Shown here: positions 55,670 to 64,000 of the stretch, one piece after another
Numbering within the stretch: the first letter of the stretch is position 1
Layout of the letters: each line of letters starts with the position of its first letter
Source of the DNA: Roseovarius sp. THAF27
GTDB taxonomy: Bacteria > Pseudomonadota > Alphaproteobacteria > Rhodobacterales > Rhodobacteraceae
Assembly (NCBI RefSeq): GCF_009363655.1
Contig: NZ_CP045393.1
Location: 496,001-560,000, forward strand
Reading direction: 5' to 3'
DNA length: 64,000 bases
The notes under the pieces: model-generated
Seen by the model: only the letters and a program-made list of their open reading frames with translations
The model's database searches: none
Told to the model about the DNA's origin: nothing
Program-made: the position numbers and the translations under genes

Positions 55670-56060
55670 GGGGATGCCGGAGAGGTGAGACAGGTGCCGA
55701 GCCGCGCAATCGACGGGCCGCGGTGCGTCGATCCAAGGCCGAGGAGAATGCGCTTTATCTCTGAGTTGCCGAAAGACTTTGGAACGTGGCGCTGATGTTG
55801 ACGTATCGACGTGCCGTGGGGGCGGCCCGTCGATTGCGCGGCGGCCTGCGGCCTTGACTCCGCGCTGGGGTGCGGAACGTTGACATCAACGCTGGTATTT
55901 CCATGCCCGCTCCGTGGTCTTCGCGCCGCATCTTGTGCGAATTGACCTTGGTGGGGCTGGTCAGGGCGCGCGCGTCTCGGTAATGCGGAACTGACCACCT
56001 GTTCGGGGCCGCTGCGGCCCCGGGCGGTGTGCCGCTGCCCCCGTGAGGAATGACATCACA
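55670..56060. other. 391-base intergenic region with inverted repeats upstream of hisC
   Basis: No ORF is supported. The region holds a perfect 20-bp inverted repeat (55702-55721 with 55822-55841, listed separately), a 14-bp palindrome CGTTGACATCAACG at 55878-55891 that could be an operator, and a GGGGCCGC/GCGGCCCC hairpin at about 56005-56022 shortly before the hisC ribosome site. No T-run terminator for the homospermidine synthase gene is evident. Confidence 0.5.
55702..55841. repeat. 20-bp perfect inverted repeat around a 100-base loop
   Basis: CCGCGCAATCGACGGGCCGC (55702-55721) is exactly complementary to 55822-55841. Just inside the arms GCGTCGAT and ATCGACGT can extend the pairing. This may be a small mobile element (MITE-like) or the stem of a structured RNA. 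No transposase is present. Confidence 0.6.
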
Positions 56061-57146
56061 ATGACCAAGATCACCCCCCAGCCCGGAATACTGGACATCG
56101 CCCCCTATGTGGGCGGGTCGAGCCACGTGGAGGGGGTGAGCAACGTGGTCAAGCTGAGCTCGAACGAGAACCCGTTCGGGCCGAGCGAGGCGGCGAAGGA
56201 CGCGTTTCGCAAGACGGCGTATGACCTGCACCGCTATCCGTCGACGGATCATGCCGGCCTGCGCGGCGCGATTGCCGACGCGCACGGGCTGGATGCGGAC
56301 CGGATCGTCTGCGGCGTGGGCAGTGACGAGATCCTGTCGCTTCTGTGCCAGTGCTATGCCGGGCCGGGCGACGAGGTGATTCACACCGAGCACGGGTTCG
56401 CCATCTACAAAATCGCGGCGCTGTCCAACGGGGCGACGCCCGTCGAGGTGCCCGAGCGCGAGCGGGTGACGGACGTGGATGCGATCCTGTCGGCGGTAAC
56501 CGAGCGCACCAGGCTTGTCTTCATCGCCAATCCCAACAACCCCACCGGGACGATGGTGGGGGACGGCGAGATCGCGCGGCTGGCCGAGCGGCTGCCCGAT
56601 CAGGTGATGCTGGTTCTGGACGGGGCCTATGCCGAGTATGTCGAGGGGTTCGACGGCGGCGCGGGTCTTGTGGAGGCGCGCGAGAACGTGGTGATGACGC
56701 GGACCTTTTCCAAGCTTTACGGTCTGGGCGGGCTGCGCGTGGGCTGGGGCTATGGACCGGCGCATGTGATCAACGTACTGAACCGGGTTCGGGGCCCCTT
56801 CAACCTGAGCGAGGCGGCGCTGGTGACCGCCGAGGCCGCGGTGCGCGACCAGGCCTGGGTCGACAAGTGCCGGGCCGACAACACGCGGATGCGGGCCTGG
56901 CTGGCCGAGGCGCTGGCGGGGCATGGCGTGCCGTCGGACACCTCGCTGGCCAATTTCATCCTGGCGCGCTTTGCCGACCAGGCGCAGGCCGAGGCCTGCG
57001 ACGAATACCTGAAATCCGAGGGGCTGATCGTGCGGCGGGTGGCGGGCTACAACCTGCCCAACTGCCTGCGGATCACGGTGGGCGACGAATCCAGCTGCCG
57101 CCGGGTGGCCCATGCGGTGGGCCAATTCATGGGAGACGCGGAATGA
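56061..57146 (+). CDS. hisC: histidinol-phosphate / aromatic aminotransferase
   Basis: A 361-residue class I/II PLP aminotransferase. It has [30 protein letters not shown], the PLP-binding NPNNPTG and DGAYAEYV, and the Schiff-base Lys in [17 protein letters not shown]. HisC-family enzymes also act on phenylpyruvate and hydroxyphenylpyruvate. The coupling to tyrC by ATGA overlap suggests tyrosine/phenylalanine synthesis as the main role. ATG 56061 with AGGAA upstream is preferred over GTG 56043. Confidence 0.9.
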   Translation: MTKITPQPGILDIAPYVGGSSHVEGVSNVVKLSSNENPFGPSEAAKDAFRKTAYDLHRYPSTDHAGLRGAIADAHGLDADRIVCGVGSDEILSLLCQCYAGPGDEVIHTEHGFAIYKIAALSNGATPVEVPERERVTDVDAILSAVTERTRLVFIANPNNPTGTMVGDGEIARLAERLPDQVMLVLDGAYAEYVEGFDGGAGLVEARENVVMTRTFSKLYGLGGLRVGWGYGPAHVINVLNRVRGPFNLSEAALVTAEAAVRDQAWVDKCRADNTRMRAWLAEALAGHGVPSDTSLANFILARFADQAQAEACDEYLKSEGLIVRRVAGYNLPNCLRITVGDESSCRRVAHAVGQFMGDAE

Positions 57147-58060
57147 GCGTGATCTACGACCGCGTCGCGCTGATCGGGCTGGGGCTGATCGCGTCGTCGA
57201 TGTTCTGGGCGATGAAACGCGCCGGTCTGGCGGGCGAGGTCACGGGCCATGCGCGGTCGCAGGAGACCCGCGACGTGGCGCGCGAGATCGGGTTGTGCGA
57301 CCGGGTGTGCGACAGCGCGGCGGAGGCCGTGGAGGGCGCGGACCTGGTGGTGCTGTGCGTGCCGGTGGGCGTGATGGGCGCGGTGGCCGAAGAGATCGCG
57401 CCGGCGCTGAAGCCGGGGGCGACGGTCAGCGATGTCGGCTCGGTCAAGAAGGCCGTGATCGAGGCGGTCGGCCCGCATTTGCCGGACGGCGTGCATTTCG
57501 TGCCGGCGCACCCGATGGCGGGCACCGAGCATTCCGGACCGCGCTCGGGCTTTGCCGAGCTGTTCGAGAACAAATATTGCCTGATCGTGCCGGTGGAGGG
57601 CAGCGACCGAAGTGCCGTGGACCGGCTGGAGGCGTTGTGGCAGGGCATGGGCGCCAAGACCGACGAGATGGATGCCGATCACCACGACCTTGTCTGTGCC
57701 GTCACCAGCCACACGCCGCACCTGATTGCCTATACGATGGTGGGCGTGGCCGACGACCTGCGCCGGGTGACCGACAGCGAGGTCATCAAGTATTCCGCCG
57801 CCGGTTTTCGCGACTTTACCCGGATCGCGGCCAGCGACCCCACCATGTGGCGCGACGTGTTTCTGACCAACAGGGAGGCGACGCTGGAGGTGCTGGGGCG
57901 CTTCACCGAGGAACTCTTTGCGTTGCAGCGGGCGATCCGGACCGGGGACGGTGATCTGCTGCATGATTATTTCACGCGGACGCGCAGCATTCGGCGTGGT
58001 ATCATCGAGGCCGGGCAAGATACGGATGCGCCGGATTTCGGGCGCGTGAAAAAAGGGTGA
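57143..58060 (+). CDS. tyrC: prephenate/arogenate dehydrogenase
   Basis: A 305-residue NAD(P)-dependent enzyme of tyrosine synthesis that oxidatively decarboxylates prephenate or arogenate. It has the Rossmann motif [19 protein letters not shown], the catalytic His in [11 protein letters not shown], and [13 protein letters not shown]. Cyclohexadienyl substrate range cannot be set from sequence. Overlaps hisC by 4 bases and is followed by the extensin-like gene 5 bases downstream. Confidence 0.92.
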   Translation: MSVIYDRVALIGLGLIASSMFWAMKRAGLAGEVTGHARSQETRDVAREIGLCDRVCDSAAEAVEGADLVVLCVPVGVMGAVAEEIAPALKPGATVSDVGSVKKAVIEAVGPHLPDGVHFVPAHPMAGTEHSGPRSGFAELFENKYCLIVPVEGSDRSAVDRLEALWQGMGAKTDEMDADHHDLVCAVTSHTPHLIAYTMVGVADDLRRVTDSEVIKYSAAGFRDFTRIAASDPTMWRDVFLTNREATLEVLGRFTEELFALQRAIRTGDGDLLHDYFTRTRSIRRGIIEAGQDTDAPDFGRVKKG

Positions 58061-58065
58061 GCAGG

Positions 58066-58671
58066 ATGCGCTTGGCGTGGATTTTTCCAGTCTTTCTGGC
58101 GAGTTGTTCGTTTGGCGGTGGGGACAGGGATGACCCCGAACTGGTCACGCGGGGGGCCGTCTGCGGCGATCCGTCGATCCAGGGCGTGGTGGTCGGAGAC
58201 GTGCCGGGCAACGGCGCCTGCGGGATCGCCAACGCGGTCGAGGTGGATGCGGTAAGCGGGGTTTTGCTGAGCACGCCCGCGACGATGAACTGCCGCACGG
58301 CGCGGACGCTGAATGCCTGGGTGAAGAACGACATGAAGCCGATCGTCGGCAAGACCGGCGGCGGGGTGAAAAGCCTGAAGGTGGCGGCGCATTACGTGTG
58401 CCGGACGCGCAATCACAAGCGCGGCGCGCGGCTGTCGGAGCATTCCAAGGGCAACGCGATCGACATCTCGGCGTTCCTGTTGCGCGACGGCACGGATATC
58501 TCGGTGCTGAACGACTGGGGCGCGGGCAAGCGCGGCAAGATCCTGCGGCAGTTGCACGGGTCGGCCTGCGGGCCGTTCGGCACGGTGCTGGGGCCGGGAT
58601 CGGACGGGTATCACCGCGATCACTTTCATTTCGATACGGCGGAGCACCGTAACGGGTCGTACTGCCGGTAG
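58066..58671 (+). CDS. extensin-like lipoprotein (M15-type peptidoglycan endopeptidase fold)
   Basis: A 201-residue protein with a lipoprotein signal (lipobox LASC in the first 18 residues) and an Extensin_C domain. The pattern SEHSKGNAIDIS and the later HRDHFHFD give the His/Asp metal-binding set of D-Ala-D-Ala carboxypeptidase-like proteins. Several cysteines suggest a periplasmic location. It probably trims peptidoglycan cross-links. ATG 58066 is preferred over GTG 58057 because AAGG lies 9 bases upstream. It may be co-transcribed with tyrC, and ends before paired hairpins. Confidence 0.85.
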   Translation: MRLAWIFPVFLASCSFGGGDRDDPELVTRGAVCGDPSIQGVVVGDVPGNGACGIANAVEVDAVSGVLLSTPATMNCRTARTLNAWVKNDMKPIVGKTGGGVKSLKVAAHYVCRTRNHKRGARLSEHSKGNAIDISAFLLRDGTDISVLNDWGAGKRGKILRQLHGSACGPFGTVLGPGSDGYHRDHFHFDTAEHRNGSYCR

Positions 58672-58677
58672 GGCGGG

Positions 58678-58727
58678 GCAAATCTTTTGAGAAAAGATTT
58701 GCCAAAAGATTTCTGAAATCTTTTGGC
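58678..58727. terminator. two tandem palindromic terminators
   Basis: GCAAATCTTTT/AAAAGATTTGC (58678-58702) is followed by a perfect GCCAAAAGATTTC/GAAATCTTTTGGC palindrome (58701-58727). They lie between the convergent extensin-like gene and the DUF2125 gene (stop 58730), and share the AAAAGATTT core. Confidence 0.85.
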
Positions 58728-58729
58728 CT

Positions 58730-59734
58730 CTAGCGCAGCCGCAGCACCGGGGCCGGGCCGAGGGGCACCGGGCCCAAGAACACGCGGCCGTCGCGCAGGC
58801 CCAGCGGAATGTCGAGAGTCTTGGGGTTGCCGGCCATCTGCGACACCAGCGCGAGGCCATCCTCGAGCGTGCCGGCGAAGGCCTGTGGCAGCGCGCCGCT
58901 GTCCGTGGCGAGGCGCAGGATGTCGCGCCAGTTGCGGGCCTTGACGGTGATTTCGCCGGTGGGGATGCCGGCGGCGTCGACCGTCACCTCGCCCGCGGCC
59001 TGCAGTTCCAGCCGGCCCCAGCGGGCCTCAGCCAGCTTGAGGTCGATGCGGGTGGGCTGGGGGCGGGCGTCCTCGATCGCAGAAAGGTCCCAAGGTTTGT
59101 CGAAATCCACGGTCATGTCCAGTGACAGCGCTTCGAGCGTATCGGGCAGGGTGTCGCCGGGATCGACCTTGACCCGCCAGTCGAGCGCCGGGGAAAAGCC
59201 GTCGGCGGTGAGGCCGAAGCGGTAGCTGCTGTCGGACGCTGTCGTGCGCTCGGCGGCGAGCGTCAGGCTGTCGGTGGTGGTCGGCTGGACGGTGGTGTCG
59301 GGCTGCACCGCGAGGCCTTCGGCCGTCAGGGTCAGCCGTTCCAGCGGCAGGCCCGGCGCGGGGCGGGTGACAAGGCTGGCGCGCATGTCGGTGCTGGTCA
59401 CGTCGTACTTTGCCCGGGGCGTCGCGATCAGCTGGTGATCGGGCCAGACGGCGATGATGTGGTTGGGCTTGTAGCTGAGCGCGAAGACCTGGAAGAACGG
59501 CGCCTCCCACGCCAGGCCGGTGTCGGGGTCGGCGAGGCTGACATCGGTGAAGGTGCTGTCGAAGCGGTTGGGAAAGCCGCGGGTGGAAAGGTCGGAATAC
59601 TCGGCCACCCAGCCATCGGCGCGGCGGCCGTCGAACCAGGCCTCGAACGCCTTGGTGGCACCGGTGGAGCCCACGGCCCAGTAGACGGACCATGCCAGGG
59701 CCGCCACCACGATCAGGATCAACATGCCGCGCAT
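58730..59734 (-). CDS. DUF2125 family membrane-anchored protein
   Basis: A 334-residue protein with one N-terminal membrane segment (residues about 3-22, MLILIVVAALAWSVYW) and a large beta-rich periplasmic domain matching alphaproteobacterial DUF2125 (SDLSTRGFPNRFDSTFTDVSLADPD, then FFQVFALSYKPNHIIAVWPDHQ). The start is placed at the ATG before the anchor; an in-frame TTG extension adds 24 residues with no support. Function unknown. Divergent from chaC over 82 bases. Confidence 0.82.
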   Translation of the reverse strand: MRGMLILIVVAALAWSVYWAVGSTGATKAFEAWFDGRRADGWVAEYSDLSTRGFPNRFDSTFTDVSLADPDTGLAWEAPFFQVFALSYKPNHIIAVWPDHQLIATPRAKYDVTSTDMRASLVTRPAPGLPLERLTLTAEGLAVQPDTTVQPTTTDSLTLAAERTTASDSSYRFGLTADGFSPALDWRVKVDPGDTLPDTLEALSLDMTVDFDKPWDLSAIEDARPQPTRIDLKLAEARWGRLELQAAGEVTVDAAGIPTGEITVKARNWRDILRLATDSGALPQAFAGTLEDGLALVSQMAGNPKTLDIPLGLRDGRVFLGPVPLGPAPVLRLR

Positions 59735-59816
59735 CTGCCTATCAGCCTTCTTCCGAGCCCTTGCCGAGTGGTATCTAAAGTGATTAGGGGGCAGGGGAAA
59801 GCGCAAGGAGCGAAAA

Positions 59817-60347
59817 ATGACGATGTGGGTCTTCGGCTATGGGTCGCTGGTGTGGAACCCCGGGTTCACGCCGGTGCAGCGGGTGCTGGCCGCCTTGCCG
59901 GGGTATCACCGCAGTTTCTGCATGCGCTCGATCCATCATCGCGGGACCGAGGAGAACCCCGGCCTGGTGCTGGCGCTGGACGAAAGCCCGGATGCGCTCT
60001 GCCGGGGCGTGGCGCTGGCGGTGCACGAGGACGAAGAGGACAAGGTGCTGGCCTATCTGCGCGAGCGGGAACTGGTGTCGGCGGCCTATCTTGAGAAAGA
60101 GCTGGACATCATGCTGCGCGACGGGCGGCAGGTGCGGGCGCTGACTTACGTGATCGACGCCGATCATGTGCAGTATTGCGGCGGGCTGGACCTCGAGGAA
60201 CAGGCGCGGATCATCGCGCGCGCTCATGGCGGGCGGGGGCCGAACCACGAGTACCTGTTCCAGACCGTGGCGCACCTGGAGGAGCTGGGCATCGTTGATC
60301 CCGAGCTGGACTGGCTGGTGCGGCGGGTGAAGGGGATCGGGGTTTGA
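59817..60347 (+). CDS. chaC: glutathione-specific gamma-glutamylcyclotransferase
   Basis: Splits glutathione to 5-oxoproline and Cys-Gly in the cytosol. The 176-residue protein has the substrate loop FGYGSLVWNPGF and the catalytic Glu in a RELVSAAYLEKE-type helix. ATG 59817 follows AAGGAGCG. It stands alone. Together with gshA at 0.7-2.1 kb the window encodes both the entry and one exit of glutathione metabolism. Confidence 0.92.
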   Translation: MTMWVFGYGSLVWNPGFTPVQRVLAALPGYHRSFCMRSIHHRGTEENPGLVLALDESPDALCRGVALAVHEDEEDKVLAYLRERELVSAAYLEKELDIMLRDGRQVRALTYVIDADHVQYCGGLDLEEQARIIARAHGGRGPNHEYLFQTVAHLEELGIVDPELDWLVRRVKGIGV

Positions 60348-60451
60348 GCAAGCCGCGCGGCGGACGCGCCAGAAACGCTTTAGAACCTTGGCTTCACAGT
60401 GGTTAACGCGTAGGGTGTGGCCAAACAATAACCGCGCCGGGAGCCGTCCAG

Positions 60452-61675
60452 ATGGACCAGCCGGACCGTGAGGTCGAGCCCAACTTTTCCCACCCCGTAA
60501 GGCAGATCACGCTGATGCTGATCGTGCTGGCCCTGACGGGGCTTGGCGCGTTCTTCGCGTTGCCGCGGGTGTTGCCGGTGTTCCAGGCGAACCCGTATCT
60601 GAACGGGTTCATCCTGTTCGTTTTCGTGATTGGCGTGGTGGCGTGCTTCTGGCAGATGTACCAGCTGATCGGCTCGGTGCGCTGGATCGAGGGGTTTGTC
60701 CACGAGCGCGAAACGCCGCAGGATATCAAGGCGCCGCTGCTGCTGGCGCCGTTGGCGACCTTGCTGAAGCAGCGCGGCAAGCGGATGAAGATCGCGTCGG
60801 GCTCGGCGCGGTCGATCCTCGACTCGGTGGCGCAGCGGATCGACGAGGCGCGGGAGATCACGCGTTATATCACCAGCATGTTGATTTTCCTCGGGCTGCT
60901 GGGGACCTTCTATGGCCTGGCAACGACGGTGCCGGCGGTGGTGGACACGATCCGCAGCCTGGCGCCGCAGGACGGCGAGGAAGGCGTGGACGTGTTCAAC
61001 CGCCTGATGACCGGGCTGGAATCGCAGCTGGGCGGCATGGGCGTGGCCTTTGCCAGTTCGCTGCTGGGTCTGGCCGGGTCGCTGGTGGTGGGGCTGCTGG
61101 AGCTCTTTGCGGGGCACGGGCAGAACCGGTTTTACCGCGAGTTGGAAGAGTGGATGTCGACGATCACGCGCGTCGGTCTGGCCTCGGGCGATGGCGAGGG
61201 CGGCGGCGAGGCGGGCGTGATGGCGAGCGTCGTCGACCACATGGGCGAGCAGATGGAGAGCTTGCAGCTGATGCTGACGCAATCCGATGTAAGCCGCGCG
61301 ATGGTGGACGAAAAGCTGGGCCTCTTGGCGGATTCCATGGAGAAGCTGACCGAGCGGCTGACCGACACCGCGCCGCTGCACGATGCGCTGACGCGGGTGG
61401 CGGACGGACAGGAAGAGCTGATCCGGCAGATGGCCAGCCACGAGGGTGAAAGCGGCGGGATCGACGCGGAAAGCCGGATGCGGCTGCGGTCGATCGACGT
61501 GCAGATGCTGCGGATCCTCGAGGAAATCAGCGCCGGGCGGCAGGAAAGCATGAGCGAGCTGCGCACCGACCTGAACGCGCTGTCGCGGGCGATCGGGCAA
61601 TTGGCGTCGAGCCATGGGCGGGCCGAGGCCGCGCCGCGTGCCTTGCGCCGGACCGAGCGGGAGCAGGGGAGCTAG
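60452..61675 (+). CDS. MotA/TolQ/ExbB-like proton-channel subunit
   Basis: A 407-residue inner-membrane protein. Two N-terminal membrane segments (about residues 21-38 and 46-68) are followed by a cytoplasmic part, then a hydrophobic pair (YITSMLIFLGLLGTFYGLATTVP and GMGVAFASSLLGLAGSLVVGLL) that matches the MotA/TolQ/ExbB pore helices. A helical cytoplasmic tail of about 190 residues follows. The next gene, 3 bases downstream, encodes its MotB-like partner, so the two should form a 5:2 proton-driven stator. The process they drive is not known. Confidence 0.82.
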   Translation: MDQPDREVEPNFSHPVRQITLMLIVLALTGLGAFFALPRVLPVFQANPYLNGFILFVFVIGVVACFWQMYQLIGSVRWIEGFVHERETPQDIKAPLLLAPLATLLKQRGKRMKIASGSARSILDSVAQRIDEAREITRYITSMLIFLGLLGTFYGLATTVPAVVDTIRSLAPQDGEEGVDVFNRLMTGLESQLGGMGVAFASSLLGLAGSLVVGLLELFAGHGQNRFYRELEEWMSTITRVGLASGDGEGGGEAGVMASVVDHMGEQMESLQLMLTQSDVSRAMVDEKLGLLADSMEKLTERLTDTAPLHDALTRVADGQEELIRQMASHEGESGGIDAESRMRLRSIDVQMLRILEEISAGRQESMSELRTDLNALSRAIGQLASSHGRAEAAPRALRRTEREQGS

Positions 61676-61678
61676 GCG

Positions 61679-63772
61679 ATGGCCCTGTCACGGCGCACCG
61701 GCGCACGGTTCCAGGCCTCGATCTGGCCCGGTTTCGTGGATGCGATGACGGGGCTTCTGCTGGTGCTGATGTTCGTGCTGACCATCTTTATGGTGGTGCA
61801 GTTCGTCCTGCGCGAGACGATCAGCGGGCAGGAAAGCCGGCTGGACGCGCTGTCGAACGAGGTGGCGGCGCTGAGCCGGGCGCTGGGGCTGGAACAGGAC
61901 CGCAACGCCACGCTGACCGAGCGGGTGGGCGCGCTGACCGCGACGCTGGGCGATGCGCGGGAGCGGCAGGAGCAGCAGGCGGCGCTGATCGCGGCGCAGG
62001 AATCGCAGATTGCCGAGGCGGAGGCCCGGATCGCCAGTTTCGAGGAACAGGTTGCGGGGCTGTTGGCGCAGCGCGAGGAGAACCTGGGCACGATTGCCGA
62101 TCTGGAGGGCCAGCGCGAGGAATTGCTGAGCGAGCAGGAGCAGTTGCAACTGGCGCTGGCCGGGCTGCGCGACGAGATCGACGCGCAGGAAGAGGCGGCG
62201 CGGCTGGCCGCGGCGCAGGCGGATGCGCTGGAGGCGATGATCGCGGAATTGCGCAGCGAGGCCGAGGCGGACGACGCGGCGCAGGCGCAGCTGACCGCGC
62301 AGGTCGAGGATCTGCAGGCGCAATTGTCGGACGAGGAGAAGGCGCGGCTGGCCGAGGCGGCGGCGGCGGAGGCGCTGCGCGACCGGCTGGAGAATGCGGA
62401 CGCGGAACTGACCGCGATGACGCTGGCGCTGGAGGAACAGCGGCGCAAAGCGGAGGAAACGCTGGCGATGCTGGCGGCGGCGCAGGACGCGCAGGAGGAT
62501 CTGGACGTGCGGCTGGCCGAAGCGCTGATGGCGCTGGAAGAGGCCGAGAGCGGGCAGGAGGTGCGCCGCTCGGAGTTGACGGCGCTGCAGGCGGAACTGG
62601 CGCAGGCGCTGGCCGACGTGGACTCCGAGACGGTGCGGGCCGAGGAATTGCAGGTTCGGTTGAGCGAGACCGAGGCGGAGCTGGCCGCGTTGCGCGAGGA
62701 TCGTGGCGAGGTGGCGCAAACCGCGGCGAGCCTGGAAGAGCGGCTTGCCGAGGCACTGGCGGCCAAGACCGCTGCGGAGAACGAGGCGGTCGAGAATGCC
62801 GACCTGATCGCGGATTTGCAGCGCCAGGTGACTGCGCTGGAGGCGGATGTGGCGGCGCGGGAGAAACGCATCGCATCGCTGATCGCGGCAAACGAAGCGG
62901 CCAATGCCGAAGCGCTGTCGGCCGAGGATGTGCGCGCGCAGTTGGCCGCGGCGCTGGCGGCAAAGCTGGCGGCCGAAGAGGAGGCCGAGGCGCGGCTGAC
63001 GGAATCCGAGCAGCGGGCGGCGATGCTGGGGCAGGTGCAGGCGGAGCTGGATCGGCAGCGCGCGCTGGCCGACGAGGCGCAGGAAGAAGAGGCGCTGTTG
63101 AACCAGCAAGTTCGGGCGTTGCGCGACCAGCTGGGGCAGTTGCAGGCGCTTCTGGACGATGCCAAGGCGCGCGAGGCGGCAACGGATGTGCAGCTGCAAT
63201 CGCTGGGTAACGAGCTGAACACCGCGCTGGCGCGGGTGGCCGCCGAGGAGCGGCGACGGCGCGAGCTGGAGGAAGCCGAACGCAAGCGGCTGGAGGCGGA
63301 ACGCGCGGACCTGGAAAAATTCCGCTCGGAATTCTTTGGCCGGTTGCGGCAGTTGCTGGAAGAGCAGGAAGGCGTGCGGATCGTCGGCGACCGCTTTGTT
63401 TTCTCGTCCGAAGTGCTGTTTGCCCAAGGCGAGGCGCGGTTGTCGGACGCGGGCGAGGGCGAGCTGGCCAAGGTGGCCGACATCCTGCGCAGCGTGGCCG
63501 AGAATATCCCCGAGGACATCGACTGGGTCATCCAGGTGGATGGGCATACCGACGACGTGCCGGTGCGGCCTGGCGCGCAATTCGAGGATAACTGGGATCT
63601 CAGCCAGGCACGGGCGCTGTCGGTGGTGCGCTATATGGTGAATTTCCTGGGCCTGCCGCCAGACCGGCTGTCGGCCAACGGGTTCGGGCAGTACCAGCCG
63701 ATCAACCCCGCCGACACGCCCGAAGCGCGGGCGCAGAACCGGCGGATCGAGCTGAAGCTGACGGAGAAATAA
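61679..63772 (+). CDS. MotB-like subunit with very long coiled coil and OmpA domain
   Basis: A 697-residue protein. The N-terminus has a single membrane helix with the MotB pattern (WPGFVDAMTGLLLVLMFVL): Asp21 is placed like the proton-binding Asp32 of MotB. Residues about 50-550 are heptad repeats rich in Ala, Glu, Leu and Arg, a predicted coiled coil. Residues about 565-695 are an OmpA peptidoglycan-binding domain (VDGHTDDVPV, WDLSQARALSVVRYMVN, NRRIELKL). It is the partner of the upstream channel subunit. Coiled-coil length is far above that of MotB or TolR. Confidence 0.82.
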   Translation: MALSRRTGARFQASIWPGFVDAMTGLLLVLMFVLTIFMVVQFVLRETISGQESRLDALSNEVAALSRALGLEQDRNATLTERVGALTATLGDARERQEQQAALIAAQESQIAEAEARIASFEEQVAGLLAQREENLGTIADLEGQREELLSEQEQLQLALAGLRDEIDAQEEAARLAAAQADALEAMIAELRSEAEADDAAQAQLTAQVEDLQAQLSDEEKARLAEAAAAEALRDRLENADAELTAMTLALEEQRRKAEETLAMLAAAQDAQEDLDVRLAEALMALEEAESGQEVRRSELTALQAELAQALADVDSETVRAEELQVRLSETEAELAALREDRGEVAQTAASLEERLAEALAAKTAAENEAVENADLIADLQRQVTALEADVAAREKRIASLIAANEAANAEALSAEDVRAQLAAALAAKLAAEEEAEARLTESEQRAAMLGQVQAELDRQRALADEAQEEEALLNQQVRALRDQLGQLQALLDDAKAREAATDVQLQSLGNELNTALARVAAEERRRRELEEAERKRLEAERADLEKFRSEFFGRLRQLLEEQEGVRIVGDRFVFSSEVLFAQGEARLSDAGEGELAKVADILRSVAENIPEDIDWVIQVDGHTDDVPVRPGAQFEDNWDLSQARALSVVRYMVNFLGLPPDRLSANGFGQYQPINPADTPEARAQNRRIELKLTEK

Positions 63773-63774
63773 GC

Positions 63775-64000
63775 GTGACGGTACTGGATGCCCGGCGGGC
63801 ATGGTGGCTGTGGGTGAACCTGCTGGCCGTGATCCTTGCGGTGCAGATCGCGGCGGGTGTGGCCCTGATCTTGGCAGGTGCCCCGGCGGAAATCGTGAGC
63901 GCGCATCGGCAGCGGGTGATCGGCGCGGCGCAGGCGATACCGTGGATCATGATCGGCGTGGGTTTCGTGTTCGGGGTCTATGGCAGGTCGTTCCGGTGGG
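63775..64000 (+). CDS. membrane protein, 3' end outside window
   Basis: GTG at 63775, 2 bases after the stator-B stop, opens a frame that continues to the window edge (75 codons). It begins VTVLDARRAWWLWVNLLAVI and has two predicted membrane helices (about residues 12-34 and 56-70). No family is recognised. Position makes it a candidate third component of the stator operon. Confidence 0.6.
   Translation, partial: MTVLDARRAWWLWVNLLAVILAVQIAAGVALILAGAPAEIVSAHRQRVIGAAQAIPWIMIGVGFVFGVYGRSFRW

Noticed and set aside
61672..63531. Serine-rich 619-codon minus-strand ORF
   Set aside because: It is the complement of the Ala/Glu-rich coiled-coil repeat of the stator B gene; repeated composition produces the long open frame.

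Overview
The window is a 64 kb stretch of a GC-rich alphaproteobacterial chromosome, most likely a marine member of the Rhodobacteraceae (Roseobacter group). Evidence for this is the fused PhaAB-type Mrp antiporter, the HpsN/CuyA-like sulfonate genes, the gene order murA-DUF2948-hisD-UPF0262-LMW phosphatase, families typical of the group (DUF2125, UPF0262, Hint-domain protein, LpxR-like protein), and convergent A-rich/T-rich palindromic terminators. Species cannot be named from the sequence. Coding density is high, genes often overlap by ATGA, and several use GTG or TTG starts.

Layout. 1-8.7 kb: two small membrane proteins, gshA, an rsmE operon divergent from ubiA, an OmpA/BON-like envelope protein with a small coiled-coil partner, a TonB-like protein, and a helix-hairpin-helix protein with a histone H1-like tail. 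8.8-11.8 kb: a minus-strand operon hpsN-like / cuyA-like / Asp-Glu racemase-like, probably for C3 sulfonates. 12-20.2 kb: sirtuin cobB, DUF1330, a HAD phosphatase, an M20 amidohydrolase, panBC, and a YcaQ-type glycosylase. 20.3-25.4 kb: an SDR, then gmd - fcl/colC-like - colD-like, which reads as a GDP-colitose pathway, facing kdsD. 25.4-30.1 kb: trhO, an FMN reductase, pncA, a UDG, SseB and ghrA. 30.1-36.2 kb: the elongasome operon mreB-(unknown secreted gene)-mreC-mreD-mrdA-rodA. 36.4-43.2 kb: a PD-(D/E)XK-like gene beside tRNA-Thr, then murA, hisD and small conserved genes. 43.2-46.7 kb: a gene-poor, locally AT-richer patch with an orphan gene, an LpxR-like protein and a Hint-domain protein. 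46.9-53 kb: the six-gene Mrp Na+/H+ antiporter operon. 53-60.3 kb: a possible 38-aa gene with a palindromic operator, rpsD, homospermidine synthase, hisC-tyrC, an extensin-like lipoprotein, DUF2125 and chaC. 60.4 kb to the end: a MotA/MotB-like stator pair whose B subunit has a very long predicted coiled coil, followed by a membrane gene cut by the window edge.

Functional themes are cell envelope construction (UbiA, OmpA, Gmd/ColC/ColD, KdsD, MurA, the Mre/Rod set, LpxR, stator pair), osmotic and ion homeostasis (Mrp), glutathione turnover (GshA and ChaC), and sulfonate use. The observations most worth following up are the His-for-Lys substitution in the sugar aminotransferase homologue, the stator-like pair, and a TGTATATACA operator shared by two promoters 44 kb apart. 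No CRISPR array, complete insertion sequence or prophage was seen.
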